Position numbers and translations under genes: made by a program | Shown here: in pieces, positions 33,404 through 43,461 of the stretch | Layout of the letters: every line of letters begins with the position of its first letter | How positions within the stretch are numbered: position 1 is the stretch's first letter | DNA from: Haberlea rhodopensis | Taxonomy: Eukaryota; Streptophyta; Magnoliopsida; Lamiales; Gesneriaceae | DNA: 64,000 nt | Assembly (NCBI GenBank): GCA_907163345.1 | Contig: CAJQUN010000924.1 | Span: 62,001 to 126,000, forward strand | Direction of reading: 5' to 3' | Notes under the pieces: generated by a model | What the model was told of the DNA's origin: nothing | Databases searched by the model: none | What the model saw: only the letters and a program-made list of their open reading frames with translations

Positions 33404-36400
33404 ATGGCAACTAACAACGTTACTAGCACTTTATCACTATGATCGGTCCTTGAGAAGGACAAATTAAATGGGACGAATTTCCTAGACTGGCATAGGAACT
33501 TGAGGATAGTCCTCAAACAAGAAAAGAAACAATATGTCCTAGAGGAACCCTTACCCGCTGAGGAACCTCCCCTAACGGCTACAAGAACCGAAAAGGATGC
33601 TTACAAGAAGCATCAGAGTGACGCACTTGATGTTGGGTGCCTCATGCTTGCCACCATGAACTCTGAGCTTCAGAAGCAACATGAGGAAATAGAGGCGTTC
33701 GATATGATCGAACACTTAAAGCAGTTGTACCAACATCAAGCTAGACAAGAGAGGTATGACGTCTCTAAAGCGTTATTCCAGTGCAGGATGGTAGAAGGAA
33801 GCTTAGTTGGAACTCATGTGCTCAAGATGATTGGGTACATTGAGAATCTGGACAAGCTAGGTTTTCCATTGGACCAAGAGTTGGCCACCGATGTGATCTT
33901 GCAATCGTTGCCTGAAAGCTTCAGTCAATTTGTAGTAAATTACAATATGACTGACATGGAAAAGACTCTACCACAGTTGCTTGGTATGTTGAGAACATAT
34001 GAAGCAAATACTAAGAAGACTAAGGCCACAAATGTCCTTATTGTGAATAAGGGCAAAGGAAGGGCCAAAGCTAAAGGCAACAAGAAAGCAAAGAAGGTCT
34101 TTGCTAAATCTAAGCCAAAGTCTTATGCACTGAAGCCAAAGGGAGGGATAGCAAAGGAAGGGAACTGTTTCCATTGCGGTGAGACCGGCCATTGGAAAAG
34201 AAACTGCAAAGTATATCTGGAGGATCTAAAGAAAGGAAGTGTGACTTCCGCTTCATGTATTTTTGTTATAGAAGTCAATTTATCTACTTCTTCATCATGG
34301 GTATTAGATACTGGATGTGGATCTCACATTTGTGTAAATGTGCAGGATCTCAAAAGGAGTAGGACATTGGCGAAAGGTGAAGTTGATCTCCGAGTTGGAA
34401 ATGGAGCAAGAGTTGCTGCATTAGCTATAGGAGATTATCATTTAGCTTTACCTTCTGGTTTATCACTGATTTTGAAAGATTGTTATTTTGTGCCTTCTAT
34501 TACTAAAAACATAATATCTATTTCTTGTTTAGACAAGTATGGTCTTTCATTTATAATAAAGGACAATTGTTGTTCTATTTATTTAAATGATATGTTTTAT
34601 GGTAGTGCACAAATGGTGAATGGTCTTTATGTATTAAATCTTGATATGCCTATCTATAACATAAATACTAAAAGGATTAAAAATAATGATTGTAATCCGA
34701 CTTATCTCTGGCACTGTCGCTTGGGCCACATAAACGAGAACCGCATATCTAAACTTCATAAGGATGGAGTATTAGATTCATTTGATTTTGAATCATATGA
34801 AACATGCGAATCTTGTTTAATGGGCAAGATGACTAAAGCCCCTTTCAAGGGACATGTTGAAAGGGCAAATGTTTTATTGGGACTAATACATAGTGATGTA
34901 TGTGGACCAATAAGTACACAAGCTAGAGGTGGTTTTCAATACTTCGTTACATTTACTGATGACCTCAGTAGATATGGGTATGTGTACCTAATGAAACATA
35001 AGCATGAAACCTTTGAAAAGTTCAAAGATTTCAAGAATGAAGTACAAAACCAACTTGGCAAGAGTATCAAAATCCTTCGATCAGATCGAGGAGGAGAATA
35101 CTTAAGCCAAGAGTTTCATGACTATCTAAAGGAGTGTGGGATAGTCCCACAACTCACTCCTCCGTATACTCCGCAATGGAATGGTGTATCTGAGAGGAGA
35201 AATCGAACCTTGTTAGACATGGTTAGATCAATGATGAGTCATGCAGATCTTCCGATATCGTTTTGGGGACACGCTCTAGAAACAGCGATTTTCTTACTGA
35301 ACCGTGTTCCATCTAAATCAGTGGAAAAGACACCATATGAGATATGGACTGGGAAGCGTCCTAGTATGTCTTTTATGAAGATTTGGGGTTGTGAGGCTTT
35401 CGTTAGACGTCACGCCACTAACAAACTTGGACCCAAATCTGATAAGTGTTTATTTGTGGGGTATCCTAAGGAAACGAAAGGGTACTATTTCTATTATCCC
35501 ACCGAGAACAAAGTAGTTGTTGCTCGGACTGGTGTATTTCTTGAAAGAGAATTTATTTCTAGAAAAACCAGTGGGAGAAAAATAGAACTCAGTGAAGTTC
35601 AACCACAAGAAAACACTGAACCTGAGATTGAGATGGAAACAGAGCAGGCACCACAAGCTGTTGTGGAAGAAGCACCTGCTCAAGAGACACAAGCCCAGCG
35701 TAGGTCTGTAAGAGTACACCGGGAGCCACAGAGATATGGATTTCTTGTGACTCAACAAGGTGACTTACTACTTATTGATGAGGATGAGTCGTCATCTTAT
35801 CAACAAGCTATTATGGGCAATGATTCTGAGAAATGGCAAGAGGCCATGAAATCTGAGATGGAATCCATGTATGCAAACCAAGTATGGACTTTGGTTGATC
35901 CACCTGAAGGGGTACGACCCATAGGGTGCAAATGGATTTTCAAGAAAAAGACCGATATGGATGGTAACGTACAAACCTATAAAGGTCGGCTGGTTGCAAA
36001 AGGATTCAAACAAATTCATGGTATTGACTATGATGAAACCTTTTCAACCAGTGGCCATGGTTAAATCCATAAGGATCTTACTTGCAATAGCTGCATTTCA
36101 TGATTATGAAATCTGGCAGATGGATGTCAAAACAGCTTTCCTTAATGGAAATCTGCTCGAGGATGTGTACATGACACAGCCCGAGGGTTTTGTCGATCCA
36201 AAGGATGCTGGAAAGATATGCAAGCTACAACGATCCATTTATGGATTGAAGCAAGCTTCTCGGAGTTGGAATCTTCGTTTTGATGATGCAATCAAAGAGT
36301 TTGGTTTTATCAAAAATGAAGATGAACCTTGTGTCTACAAGAAGTTCAGTGGGAGCGTAATCATTTTCCTAGTGTTGTATGTAGATGACATACTTCTTAT

Positions 36401-37367
36401 TGGAAATGATATCCTTGCCTTGCAATCTGTAAAGATTTGGCTAGGGAACTGCTTTTCGATGAAAGACTTAGGAGAAGCCACCTATGTATTAGGAATCAAG
36501 ATCTATAGAGATAGATCGAGAAGGCTTCTTGGTCTAAGTCAAAGTACATACATAGACAAGGTGCTTAAAAGGTTTAGCATGCAAGAATCCAAGAAAGGAT
36601 TCGTGCCTATGACACATGGTATTTATCTCTCGAAGGAACAGTGTCCTTCAACACCAGATGAGAGACAACGCATGAGTAAGATTCCATACGCGTCAGCTAT
36701 TGGATCTATCATGTATGCCATGATATGTACTCATCCCGATGTATCGTATGCTTTGAGCATGACGAGCAGATATCAAGTTGATCCAGGTGAAGGTCACTGG
36801 ATTGTTGTCAAGAATATCCTAAAGTACTTGAGAAGGACTAAGGATACATCCTTGATTTATGGAGGTGAGGAAGAGCTCAATGTAATGGGTTACACTGATG
36901 CAAGCTTCCAAACCGACAAAGATGATTTTCGATCGCAATCTGGATATGTGTATTGCCTAAATGGAGGTGCTGTGAGCTGGAAGAGTTCAAAGCAAGAAAC
37001 AGTAGCCGATTCTACAACGGGAGCTGAGTATATTGCTGCCTCGGATGCAGCAAAGGAAGCTGTTTGGATGAGGAAGTTCATTTCTGAACATGGAGTGGTG
37101 CCTAGCATTAAAGATCCGATAGAACTCTATTGTGACAACAATGGAGCGATCGCATTGGCTAAGGAACCAAGATCTCATCAAAGATCCAAGCACATACTTA
37201 GGCGTTTCCATTTCATTCGAGAAATCGTTGAAAGGGGAGATGTTAAAATATGCAAAGTACCAACAGATGATAATGTATCTGACCCATTGACGAAGCCGCT
37301 GTCACAGCAGAAGCATGATCGTCATACTAGATCTCTAGGCATTAGGTATATGTCTGAGTGGTCTTAG
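33404..37367 (+). pseudogene. Copia gag-pol polyprotein, two lesions
   Basis: The start is the ATG at 33404 (MATNNVTSTLSL), followed at codon 13 by TGA (33440-33442) and then LEKDKLNGTNFLDWHRN in frame. Gag (UBN2 type) has the CCHC knuckle CFHCGETGHWKRNC (about 34170). Protease: SSWVLDTGCGSHIC (about 34295). Pre-integrase HHCC: WHCRLGHIN and CESCLMGK. Integrase triad: LIHSDVCGP, LRSDRGGEY and NGVSERRNRTL. RT: GCKWIFKKKTDMDG and VDVKTAFLNG-type WQMDVKTAFLNGNL, with catalytic LYVDDILLIG (about 36380). RNase H: GYTDASFQTD, TTGAEYIAAS and ELYCDNNGAI. A 1-nt shift near 36045, inside DETFS-PVAMVKS, splits pol. It ends at the stop at 37365-37367. Apart from these lesions every catalytic motif is present, about 1320 codons. 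Confidence 0.95.
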
Positions 37368-37370
37368 TGC

Positions 37371-37382
37371 AAGTGGGAGATT
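37371..37382 (+). promoter_or_regulatory. Copia polypurine tract
   Basis: AAGTGGGAGATT directly before the 3' LTR, a few bases after the gag-pol stop. Confidence 0.8.
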
Positions 37383-38884
37383 TGTTGGGATATGCCCTAA
37401 GACAAGTCATTAGATGATTGTTTAAGACATACAATGTTTATGGTTTTATGAATGGCAATTCATTATTATATATTATTCTTTTAACTGTGCATTGTGAATT
37501 AATATATATGTTAATGTCCTTAGAATAATATTGTATTATTCTTAAAGATGTTCCTAGTCAAGTATTATCATGAAAGGGATAATGATAATACGTAGAGACT
37601 AGTATGTGTTGATCGATGAATTGTTCATTGATATGAGATATCAAATCAACATATGGGTACATGTTAGAGAACGATGTACTGAACAGACCCACCATGAGAA
37701 TGCAACATGGATAGTTATATGATCGTCATATGCAATTCTCATAGTGATAATAATGTATGTAATCCTTACGACTTGTGATCATCAGAGATCCCAACATAAG
37801 GAGTTATGTATCTTGATATCGTCAAACGTTACCCGTAACAGGGTAATCTATAAAGGCGACTATTGGATACACTACGAATTATGTAGAGGGATGTTGACTG
37901 ATCGAGATAGGATTTGTCCCTCCTATATAACAGGAGATGTGTTTGGCCCTTGATCAAGTGAGAACTAAAATGCATGGCCATGCTCGAATGAGTCGATATG
38001 AGATATCGAGCTTATTCGTTTATTCTAGTTCTACTTGGGGATCAAAAAATAAAGATTGGATATACGAGTATGACTATTCCATGACTCGTGTTCAATCTAA
38101 ACACAAAGGACAAAGGGATTAAGTTACATGATTAATATTATCACAAGTTCTAAAGGTTATGTCGAGTCATTGACATTCTTGTAATTTGGGAAGCATCGAT
38201 GTGTTGCTAGATACCGCTCAATGCTTGCGACATAAAATGAGATTTTATGTCACTGCCAACATTACGAGATCCTATCGGGTCGCACAAAAGATTAAATCGA
38301 TAAGGGAAATTAAATTCATTGGATGAATTAATTAATTAAGAAGAGTCTTAATTAAGTGATTAAAAGGTTTTAATTAAATCATGGGTTTGGGCCCATAAGA
38401 CTTTAAGAAAGTCTTGAACCTTAATTAAAAGCCTTATAATATAAATAAGAGGTTTTGATTAATTGTTAATCATACTTTTATATCATTGTTTGATATAAAA
38501 CCCTAGCCTCCACTTCAAGCTCCTCTCGGCCGCCTCTTCCTTCACTCCTCACGGCCGCCGTCGGTTGTGCTAGGGTTTTGGTTGGCCGTCGTTAATCGGT
38601 TTTGAACCGAGAGCTCGATTTTGGTTTAAGAACTTGTCTAGTAACTTGTTCTTAAATCCCCTTTCGATTTGATCGTGTGGATACCGTAGAGACGAAGGTG
38701 AAAACTTTCGTTTGTGACTCGGAGTTCGTTGGACGTGCTGCTCCGTGGAATCTGCTTCAAACACGCTACAAGGGTGAGACACTTGTTATTACTTAATCCG
38801 ATATGATAACCTATGTATAGATCCGGTGTTAGTAATCCATAAATTTTTATTCCGCTGCGTTGTATGACATAAGGATTACTTACA
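37383..38884 (+). repeat. Copia 3' LTR
   Basis: 1502 bp, same length and ends as the 5' LTR, three substitutions seen. Open frames within it (for example 37937-38122) recur in the 5' LTR and are not genes. Confidence 0.93.
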
Positions 38885-40333
38885 AGCATCATCATCATAA
38901 ACATCATCATCATAATCATCATCATCATAAACTTACTTATCATAATCATCATCGTAAGCATCATCATCATAAACATCGTCATCATAATCATCATCGTAAG
39001 CATCATCATCATAAACATCATCATCATAATCATCATCATCATAAACTTACTTATCATATCATCTTCACAAACATCATCATCTTAAACTTATTTATCACAA
39101 TCATCATCATAAACATCATCATCATAAATACTTATGCAATCAATGCATAGTCAGAGTTAGGAGTGTGTTACCGTCCGATGCCCGTACGCTTCTTACGTAC
39201 CTTAATTCCAAAGGTGGAGAAATTGAAGAACTCTATCTTCTCGATGTTGTTGGCACCTGGGATGGTACCACACAACCATACAAATCGATATTAGAAGCTA
39301 AACAATAGCCAAATACCAAAATTTCAACAAAAATCATCATTTTCCATGTTTTACACAGTGGCGATCGATCGCTTGGCTGAGGCGATCGATTGCCTCAAAT
39401 TTTTCTTCGCGGCGATCGATCGCGCCAAACATGGCGATCGATCGCCTAACCCTTGGATTGGCTACTGCCTCTCGGCGATCGGTCGCCTCATTTTAGGCGA
39501 TCGATTGCCTGCCCTGCGATTTGCCTACTGCCCTTAGGCGATCGGTCGCCTCTTTTCAAGCGGTCGATCGCCTCGCACAGACTCACAATTTTTCACCATT
39601 TTTGTACATTTTTCGAGCTCATCCTCATACCTTACAAAACCAAACTTTCCTACAACATCAATAACATCATAACTCACTAAAACCCACATAAAACACTTCA
39701 AAAATCATACCCCAACAACATAAAACACATACCCAACCAAACCCACATAAATCACTTCAAAATCATCCCATTTCAAAACCAAACATCATAAAAACTTTAG
39801 GATTGGTTCCATACCTCTTGAGGATCCAAAATCTTACTAAGATTTCAACAAATGGAGAGTGTGCAAGGATTTCTCCTCCTCCTCCTTGGCTTGGACGAAA
39901 ATGGGATGAAAATGATAGGGTTGGGATGAATTTGGGGATTTAAGAGTGAAAAGGGTAAAGTGAGGGGGAGAGGGTATAGTGGGGTATATGGGTTAATTGA
40001 TTTGTACCCAAAAAATTAACATGATGTATAAAATACCCCAACATGGTATTTTAAAAGCATTTTACCAAAAATGCAACCAACATCATTAAATCCATACTTT
40101 CCTCATAATTAACAATCAACACAATTAAATCATGTTAACACCCCATTTCCTATCATGCATAACATGCACCTTGAAACGTAACCCCCCCCCCCCCCCCCCG
40201 GGTCATGCCTATCATGTGACTAATCATTTCATCGTGACAATTAATTTCAACACGTAAATCAATTATCCACATAATTAATCACATAAACATAATTAATGCC
40301 TTAATTGCAATTAATCATTTCGGGGACATCACA
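38885..40333 (-). repeat. Tekay-2 3' LTR, proximal part with GGCGATCGATCGCC array
   Basis: After the TSD agcat come tcatcat/cataaac microsatellite-like repeats (to about 39130), then an array of GCGATCGATCGC palindromes (39361-39575) and unstructured DNA, with a C run at 40184-40199, ending ACATCACA. Reading frames rich in Met or His across the microsatellite are artefacts. Confidence 0.9.
39361..39575. repeat. Palindrome array of Tekay-2 3' LTR
   Basis: About nine blocks: gcgatcgatcgc, ggcgatcgattgcc, gcgatcgatcgcgcc, ggcgatcgatcgcc, ggcgatcggtcgcc and similar. The counterpart in the 5' LTR is 45203-45417. Several positions differ between the LTRs as CG to TG or CA changes. Confidence 0.85.
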
Positions 40334-40345
40334 TTACTCCCCTAC
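40334..40345 (-). promoter_or_regulatory. Polypurine tract of Tekay-2
   Basis: AAGTAGGGGAGTAA-type tract on the minus strand next to the LTR start TGTGATGTCCC. Confidence 0.75.
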
Positions 40346-43255
40346 TTATAAGATTTCGTCCTCGAAATCGCATGCACTTACCCCAAAAGAAACTAAACAT
40401 AAATTACATACCAGAGAATAGTTCCGGGTAGTGCTGTACCATATGCCGCTCCGTCTCCCACGTAGCCTCCTCGACACCCCGACGATCCCACTGAACTTTG
40501 ACCATTGGTATAATTTAACTTCGTAATCTGCGATCCTCACGATCCAGAATTCTGACCGGTCGTTCAACGTAGGATACATCTGAATCCAACTGCACTTCAG
40601 TAGGCTGTAAAACATGAGATGGATCTGGCTCATATTCCTCGGGGATAACTTCCGCATACCAAACGAACTACACCCCTGAAGGGTGAGATTTTCAAGAAGA
40701 CCTTGTCTTCTACTTGGAATTCTAGCGGTCGTCGCCGCTTATTGGCATAGGACGCTTGCCTATCCTGGGCCGCTTTCATCTTCTGGCGTATCAACTTTAT
40801 CTTGTCTTACATATCCTTAATCATATCCGGTCCTCCAACCGCTTTACTAGTCAAGTCCTCCCAATACAGTGGTGACCCACATCGTCGTCCGTAAAGAGCT
40901 TCAAAAAGGAGTTATCTGAATGCTCGCCTGATAGCTGCTAATATAGGAGAACTCCATCATTGGCACTGAATCTTGCCACGGAGTATCAAACTCCTAAACA
41001 CATGCCCTCGACATGCCCTCGAGCGTCTGAAGGGTACGCTCTGTCTGGCCGTCTGACTGAGGGTGATAAGCTGTACTCAGTATCACTTCTGTGCCCAAAG
41101 CTGTCTGAAGACCCTCCCAGAAATGTGGAGTAAACCTTGGGTCTCTGTCAAACACAATCGAGACTGAAACCCCATGCAACCTCACTACATCCCGTACATA
41201 TAATTGGGCCATCTCTAGATACGTGAAAGTCATATTGTAAGGGATGAAATGAGCTACCTTCGTCAGCCTATCTACGATCACCCAGATCGCATCAAATCCA
41301 GAGGCCGACCTTGGCAAGTGGGTCACAAAGTCCATAATGATATGCCTCCACTTCCACTTAGGCACCTTCAAGCTCTTCAGCTCGCCACCAGGCCTCTGCC
41401 TTTCTGCCTTTACCTGTTGGCAGATCAAACATCTTTTAACGAAAATGATCACCTCACGCTTCATGCGTCTCCACCAGAATTGATCTCATAGATCTTTGTA
41501 CATCTTCTTTCCCCCTGGGTGGATACTGAACCGACTACTGTGAGCTCGCTCCAATATTCCTCTACGCAGTTCTGGTGTATCTGGAACTACTCATCGGTTG
41601 CCCAGTCTCAAAGAATCATTTTCTGTCATTCTGAATTTTGGTGGCTGTCCTCGAAGTACTAAAAAACGACCACCTCTGAACCTCATCATCTGACCTCTGG
41701 GCTTTCCTAATAGCCTCAAATAAGTCTGGCTCAGCCAACAAGGTCGACACTCGCACCGGCGACGTGTCCACATCAAAATCATAGCCCAAATGGCAACAAG
41801 AGGTCATCATAGCTGATAAATTCATGACATCCATCTTCTTTGTCGCATATTCATCTCAGCCTGTGTGAACAAAACTCCAGGCTCTTATGGTCCGGGTAGA
41901 TGGTAAACGACGTACCATGCAAGTAATGCCTCCAAATCTTCAAGGCAAATATAACGGCTGCCAGCTCCAAATCATGGACTGGGTACCTATCCTCATGTGG
42001 TTGTAACCGCCTCGATGCATAAGCCACCACATGCTTATCTTGCATCAACACACAGTCCAAACCCTGCAGTGACGCATTCGTGTACAAGGCAACCCTATTA
42101 TTCAATTCTTGGAAGTTTTCCTCACAAGCTTCGGACCAATAGAACGGCACTCCTTTCTGAGTCAGCTGTGTCAGGGGTCTGGCAATCCCTAAGGATCTGG
42201 AGTACTGTTCTCAAGTGCTTTACGTGTTCCTCTTTAGTTCGAGAGTAAATAAGCATATCGTCAATGAAAACTTATGACGAACTGATCCAAATATGGTTGG
42301 AGCACCCTGCTCATCAGGCTCATAAAACAGCTGGGGCATTCGTCACCCTAAAAGGCATGACTAAGAATCCGTAGTGCCCATATCTAATCCTGGAAGCTGT
42401 CTTCTGTACATCATCCTCTCGAACTCGAATCTGATGATACTCCGACCTCATATCGATCTTACTGTAGAGCCTCGTACTCTGCAGCTGATCAAACAAATCA
42501 TTAATCCTCAGAAACGGATACTTATTCTTCACTATGGCTTTGTTCAGTTGTCTGTAATCGACGCGCAGCCGCATCGAACCATCTTTCCTCTTATCAAACA
42601 AAACTGGCGCACCCCAGGGCAATACGCTAGGGCGTATATAGCCCTTATCAAGGAGCTCTTGCAAATGAACCTTTAACTCCCTTAGTTCCGCTGGTGTCAT
42701 CCTATACGGGGCACGAGAAATGGTAGACGTCCCTGGTAGTAACTTAATCCCAAACTCGACCTCTCTCGTCGGTGGGAATCCGGGAATCTCTTCCGGAAAT
42801 ACATCAGGAACACCGCCACTACGGGCACATCTTCAACCTTTAACTCTTCCCTCCTTTGAGTAATATCAATAGTATAGATGAGATATCCTTTATGGTCTCG
42901 TTCCAATAACTGTGCCATCTTGACAGCAGATGGTAACGGAATCCTTGAACAGGAACCATCCTCATAAGATGTCCATTGGACCCTCATATCAGACCTGAAT
43001 CGGACAGTCCTTGTCTGCAGTCCACAACTGCCTGATACTTGTTCAGCACCTCGATGCCCACAATGCATTCGAAGTCTGACATTCCCAGAACAATCAAGTC
43101 TGTCCTCAGCTCGTTACCCTCAAAATAAATGAGGTCGTCATAACCAATCTGATCAGTTATCAAACTTCTTCCAGCGGGTGTCGAGACTACAAGAGGCATG
43201 GGCGACTGAGAAGTGCATATGAAATCGCATCACTTACTTCAGCATTTTCTGCCAT
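40346..43255 (-). pseudogene. Tekay-2 remnant polyprotein: gag start fused to protease, RT, RNase H, integrase, chromodomain
   Basis: The minus-strand ATG at 43255 begins MAENAEVSDAI, a gag start. After about ten codons it is joined (near 43225) to protease sequence downstream of the active site (HMHFSVA, MPLVVSTPAGRSLITDQIGY). All remaining gag and the DTG are therefore gone. RT (about 42700-42230) has AELRELKVHLQELLDKGYIRPS, RLYSKIDMRSEYHQIRV and FLVMPF, then a frameshifted FIDD-region and an internal deletion. RNase H (42150-41850) has YASRRLQPHEDRYPVHDLEL. Integrase (41470-40900) has CLICQQVKAERQRPGGELKS, IMDFVTHLPRS, FDRDPRFTPHFW and YHPQSDGQTERTLQ. The chromodomain at about 40575-40400 has VKVQWDRRGVEEATWETE. 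Many stops; inactive. Confidence 0.9.
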
Positions 43256-43445
43256 ATTGCAAGACAAGGGTTAACAACAATACCCAAAAGCAGTTCATAT
43301 AATACCTCGTTAGATAAATAAAACATGTTAGCATAGCATCCTATACTTCATATGTAACATATGCACACAACATGTTTACAAGTAAGCACCTAGCCAACTT
43401 ATTGCTAAGGCTACCCTTCGCTCATTCCCGGGTTATCTAACCACT

Positions 43446-43457
43446 GCTCTGATACCA
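43446..43457 (-). promoter_or_regulatory. Primer-binding site of Tekay-2
   Basis: TGGTATCAGAGC on the minus strand, four bases from the 5' LTR end; initiator tRNA-Met type. Confidence 0.9.
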
Positions 43458-43461
43458 CTAA

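Larger units (their letters stand above)
30025..38884 (+). mobile_element. Young Ty1/copia element (Tork/Angela-like), nearly intact
   Basis: 8860 bp, TSD agcat at 30020-30024 and 38885-38889, LTRs 30025-31526 and 37383-38884 (both 1502 bp, three differences seen by eye). PBS 31528-31540, a long leader, one gag-pol frame 33404-37367 and PPT 37371-37382. It is nested in a Tekay-2 LTR. Only two lesions are seen in gag-pol (a stop at codon 13 and one frameshift in RT), so it is the most recently active element in the window. The lineage within copia is judged from gag and pol motifs and is less certain than the superfamily. Confidence 0.95.

Noticed and set aside
33404..37367. Endogenous pararetrovirus
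   Set aside because: Domain order protease-integrase-RT-RNase H with flanking LTRs is Ty1/copia; no movement or coat protein signature was seen here or in the other RT loci.
38638..39150. Open frames rich in Met (minus) or His (plus) at 38638-39150 and 44568-44993
   Set aside because: They are translations of a cat/atc microsatellite inside the Tekay-2 LTRs and occur in both LTR copies; no protein family fits.
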